From positions 5,146,001 through 5,210,000 of the forward strand of contig NZ_CP174509.1 in the NCBI RefSeq assembly GCF_045920555.1: a stretch of 64,000 nucleotides of DNA, read 5' to 3'. The number at the start of each line of letters is the position of its first letter. Within the stretch, counting starts at the first letter, position 1. Below the pieces are notes generated by a model, which was given only the letters and a program-made list of their open reading frames with translations, did not search any database and was not told the DNA's origin. Below, one piece after another: positions 62,436 to 64,000 of this stretch. A program made the position numbers and the translations under genes. The DNA comes from Pseudalkalibacillus sp045920555 (GTDB lineage: Bacteria > Bacillota > Bacilli > Bacillales > Fictibacillaceae).

Positions 62436-62729
62436 TTGAAAAACGTATGTTCTCTTAAAGTATCATCCCACCGTTTCCGTTTATTGAATATCTTAGAATT
62501 ATATAAGTTCTGCCAAAGCTGTTCCAGTAACGTTTATATTTATGCTAAAGATAAATGTTGTAAAGTCGAACGATTACCGAGCCTAGTTTCTTTTGTGATA
62601 AGTCTTCATAGTCGGGATCTTATGATTGTGATAGAGGGAAATCATTCGATGAAGGACAAGATTTGTCTTGAAGACTTGTTGAAATCAACTGATCCAGTTC
62701 AAACTAGAAGTTATACAGTAAATTCATAA
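62436..62729 (+). CDS. HPr-like domain protein, divergent
   Basis: A 97-residue protein from TTG 62436 (GAGGGGGA upstream). Residues about 10-85 follow the HPr fold pattern: a first helix (RLLNILELYKFCQSC), strand (NVYIYAKDKCCKVE), the RLPSLVSFVISLHSRD helix in the place of the regulatory-serine helix, strand LMIVIEGNHSM, and a last helix. The His-Ala-Arg-Pro active site is not kept; a histidine at residue 12 is followed by Arg-Phe-Arg. Such degenerate HPr-like proteins are known in Bacilli but without a settled role. It cannot be expected to act as a normal PTS phosphocarrier. No operon partner. Confidence 0.55.
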   Translation: MKNVCSLKVSSHRFRLLNILELYKFCQSCSSNVYIYAKDKCCKVERLPSLVSFVISLHSRDLMIVIEGNHSMKDKICLEDLLKSTDPVQTRSYTVNS

Positions 62730-63132
62730 TCTTGGTAGGGGTTGACGTATTTTCGACCGAACCAAGCCCTTACAAAGTGTGTTGTGGCGATTACTTCGAG
62801 CTTGCAGGTTGATATTTAGCACAAGGGGGAGGCTCGAGCTGTAGCTTTATAATAAAGTTTAATCAAAAACGTTCAACAACTCCCATATTCTACAGCACAA
62901 AAAAGAACCCACTTGAAAAAAGATTGATTAAAATGTATTCTTATCTAACAGATTTAAGTTAGTTTTAAAAAAACAGTTGAATCATTTTCTGCCTGTGTTA
63001 CTCCACAATCGCGCCCGATTACGGAATAAGCTTAATGCTTTAAAAAGTCCTTGTTTATTGGATATGATACTTAACTGAAGCCACCCGTTACTTGAACAAA
63101 GCAAAGGCTCTTTTAGAACAACTTCCCATACT
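62730..63132. other. intergenic region, nothing recognised
   Basis: 403 bases without a credible ORF, terminator or palindrome. It separates the HPr-like gene from the convergent CBO0543-type gene. Confidence 0.5.
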
Positions 63133-63699
63133 TCAAGAGCGATCTGTTATTTTTTTAAAACTATCCATATTGCTGAACCAATTCGCTACAAAGAAAATGG
63201 ATAGAAAAATAAAAAAGTCATAAATCGTCGACCATCCTTTTGGATTGTAAAAATCTATCATTGCAAAAAAATTCATGCCTCCGAAAGCTGCAATTGCAGC
63301 AAATATTAAACCTTTTAAAAGTGGCTTAGCTCTTGGTTTAATTTGAAGAACAAACATAATTGCAACAGGAGTTAAAGAAAAATGATAGGGGAGAAATAAT
63401 AGTGGAGCTATAGGTAAGAATTTCATCGGGTAAGACCACAGCCCATAAGACAAAGCAATAAGATCAATAATTAGTGATAAATTGATGGTTACAAAGCCTC
63501 CAATTAGAAGCCGACCTGTACTTTCCTTATCTCTAAACAGAAACCAAAATATCCAAGGAATAATAAATAGTCCGATCCCAAACCACCATTGCCATGTAAA
63601 CATAAAGGCATTAACGACTGCTTCGGATATCAAATTATTCACTTCAATTAGCTGCTCGTAGGCACTTTCAGTTTGTTTTATTCCTTCTTTAACTGTCAT
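63133..63699 (-). CDS. CBO0543 family membrane protein
   Basis: A 188-residue membrane protein with five to six helices. It has the recognisable features of the CBO0543 family: the N-terminal WQWWFGIGLFIIPWIFWF, LRDKE-type turn (FRDKESTGRLLIGGFVTI), the SYGLWSYPMKFLPIAPLLFL core and IDFYNPKGWSTIYDFFIFL near the end. Family function is unknown; members are common in spore formers and often occur in several copies. ATG 63697-63699. It is isolated, with empty DNA on both sides. Confidence 0.8.
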   Translation of the reverse strand: MTVKEGIKQTESAYEQLIEVNNLISEAVVNAFMFTWQWWFGIGLFIIPWIFWFLFRDKESTGRLLIGGFVTINLSLIIDLIALSYGLWSYPMKFLPIAPLLFLPYHFSLTPVAIMFVLQIKPRAKPLLKGLIFAAIAAFGGMNFFAMIDFYNPKGWSTIYDFFIFLSIFFVANWFSNMDSFKKITDRS

Positions 63700-64000
63700 T
63701 CTTCAACCCAACTCCACCTTAAAACATATTTATTTTTATATACATCCACGCTTTCACCCCTGTTTTTGCGTGTGTCTTAAGGTTATCTTTTGCAATTTAT
63801 TTTCCTTTTATGTATATGACAAATTTATAACTGTTTTTCAATTTTTTTCCTCGTTAGTTCGGCAACAAGCAAACCTTCTTCCTGATTGCTGAAAAAATTA
63901 TAGTAGTTTACTAGTTATTATTTAATGCCATGAATAGTACACATGTGAGCAAAGTAAACCACATAGTAACCAATCCTCTCCTCTTTTAATTATAACGTTT
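63700..64000. other. upstream region of CBO0543-type gene
   Basis: 301 AT-rich bases up to the window end. They should contain the promoter of the preceding minus-strand gene; I see no ORF, terminator or repeat. Confidence 0.45.

Noticed and set aside
1..64000. CRISPR array, rRNA or tRNA genes
   Set aside because: No regularly spaced repeats and no sequence that I recognise as rRNA or as a tRNA cloverleaf.

Overview
The window reads as part of the chromosome of an endospore-forming, low-GC Firmicute, most likely a Bacillaceae member. The support is a GerAB-type germinant permease, YezD and YolD family proteins, Bacillus-style ribosome binding sites, catabolite-repression (cre-like) boxes, fructose-type PTS with PRD regulators, and sigma-54 (SigL) -24/-12 promoters. 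An NhaC antiporter and probable glycoside-osmolyte uptake loci would suit a salt-adapted species, but that is inference. I recognise no rRNA, tRNA or CRISPR array. Most of the window is accessory carbon and nitrogen catabolism, mixed with decayed mobile DNA and several genes broken by a single lesion.

Layout. 1-2395 (-): C-terminally truncated (by the window edge) secreted GH2 beta-galactosidase. 2.4-6.6 kb: interrupted HTH ORF, TetR regulator with MFS exporter, remnant IS4/IS231-like element. 6.6-11.3 kb (-): purine salvage block with a PbuG-like permease, a purine nucleoside phosphorylase carrying an in-frame stop, an MTA/SAH deaminase and a GntR regulator. 11.4-13.7 kb (-): frameshifted secreted HNH-type toxin followed by its probable immunity gene. 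14.1-21.8 kb (-): split fructose-type PTS (EIIA, EIIB, EIIC), GH38 alpha-mannosidase, PRD regulator and a carbon-nitrogen hydrolase; this resembles mannosylglycerate use with an added amidase. 22.1-27.6 kb (-): gerAB-like gene and a manP-type EIIBCA with a stop-interrupted manR-type regulator. 27.8-29.9 kb: decayed RadC-like (JAB) gene and a lone intact TnpB with its RNA-like right end. 30.1-34.7 kb (+): regulator, NhaC, ArgH. 35.1-43.3 kb (-): ureohydrolase, aldehyde dehydrogenase, two class III aminotransferases, a YjiH transporter-like protein and a sigma-54 activator, with two clear -24/-12 promoters. 43.5-44.9 kb: small membrane ORF, second RadC-like remnant, IS110-type remnant.

44.9-60.0 kb (-) is one long co-oriented locus: YesM/YesN-type two-component system, sugar ABC importer (binding lipoprotein and two permeases), GH63-like glycosidase, short-chain dehydrogenase, a divergent pair of glycine-decarboxylase-like PLP proteins (GcvPA-like, GcvPB-like), and an intracellular LacZ. 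The GcvP-like pair has altered active-site motifs and no GcvT or GcvH beside it. It is my best candidate for an undescribed pathway: import of a glycoside, hydrolysis, oxidation by the SDR, then a PLP-dependent step. A structured RNA-like element, similar in its ending to the TnpB right end, lies immediately upstream of the sensor kinase.

60.2-64 kb: small genes (YezD, a YolD remnant, two short overlapping ORFs, an HPr-like protein, a CBO0543-type membrane protein) separated by largely empty DNA. All functional statements rest on reading motifs by eye; no database search was possible.
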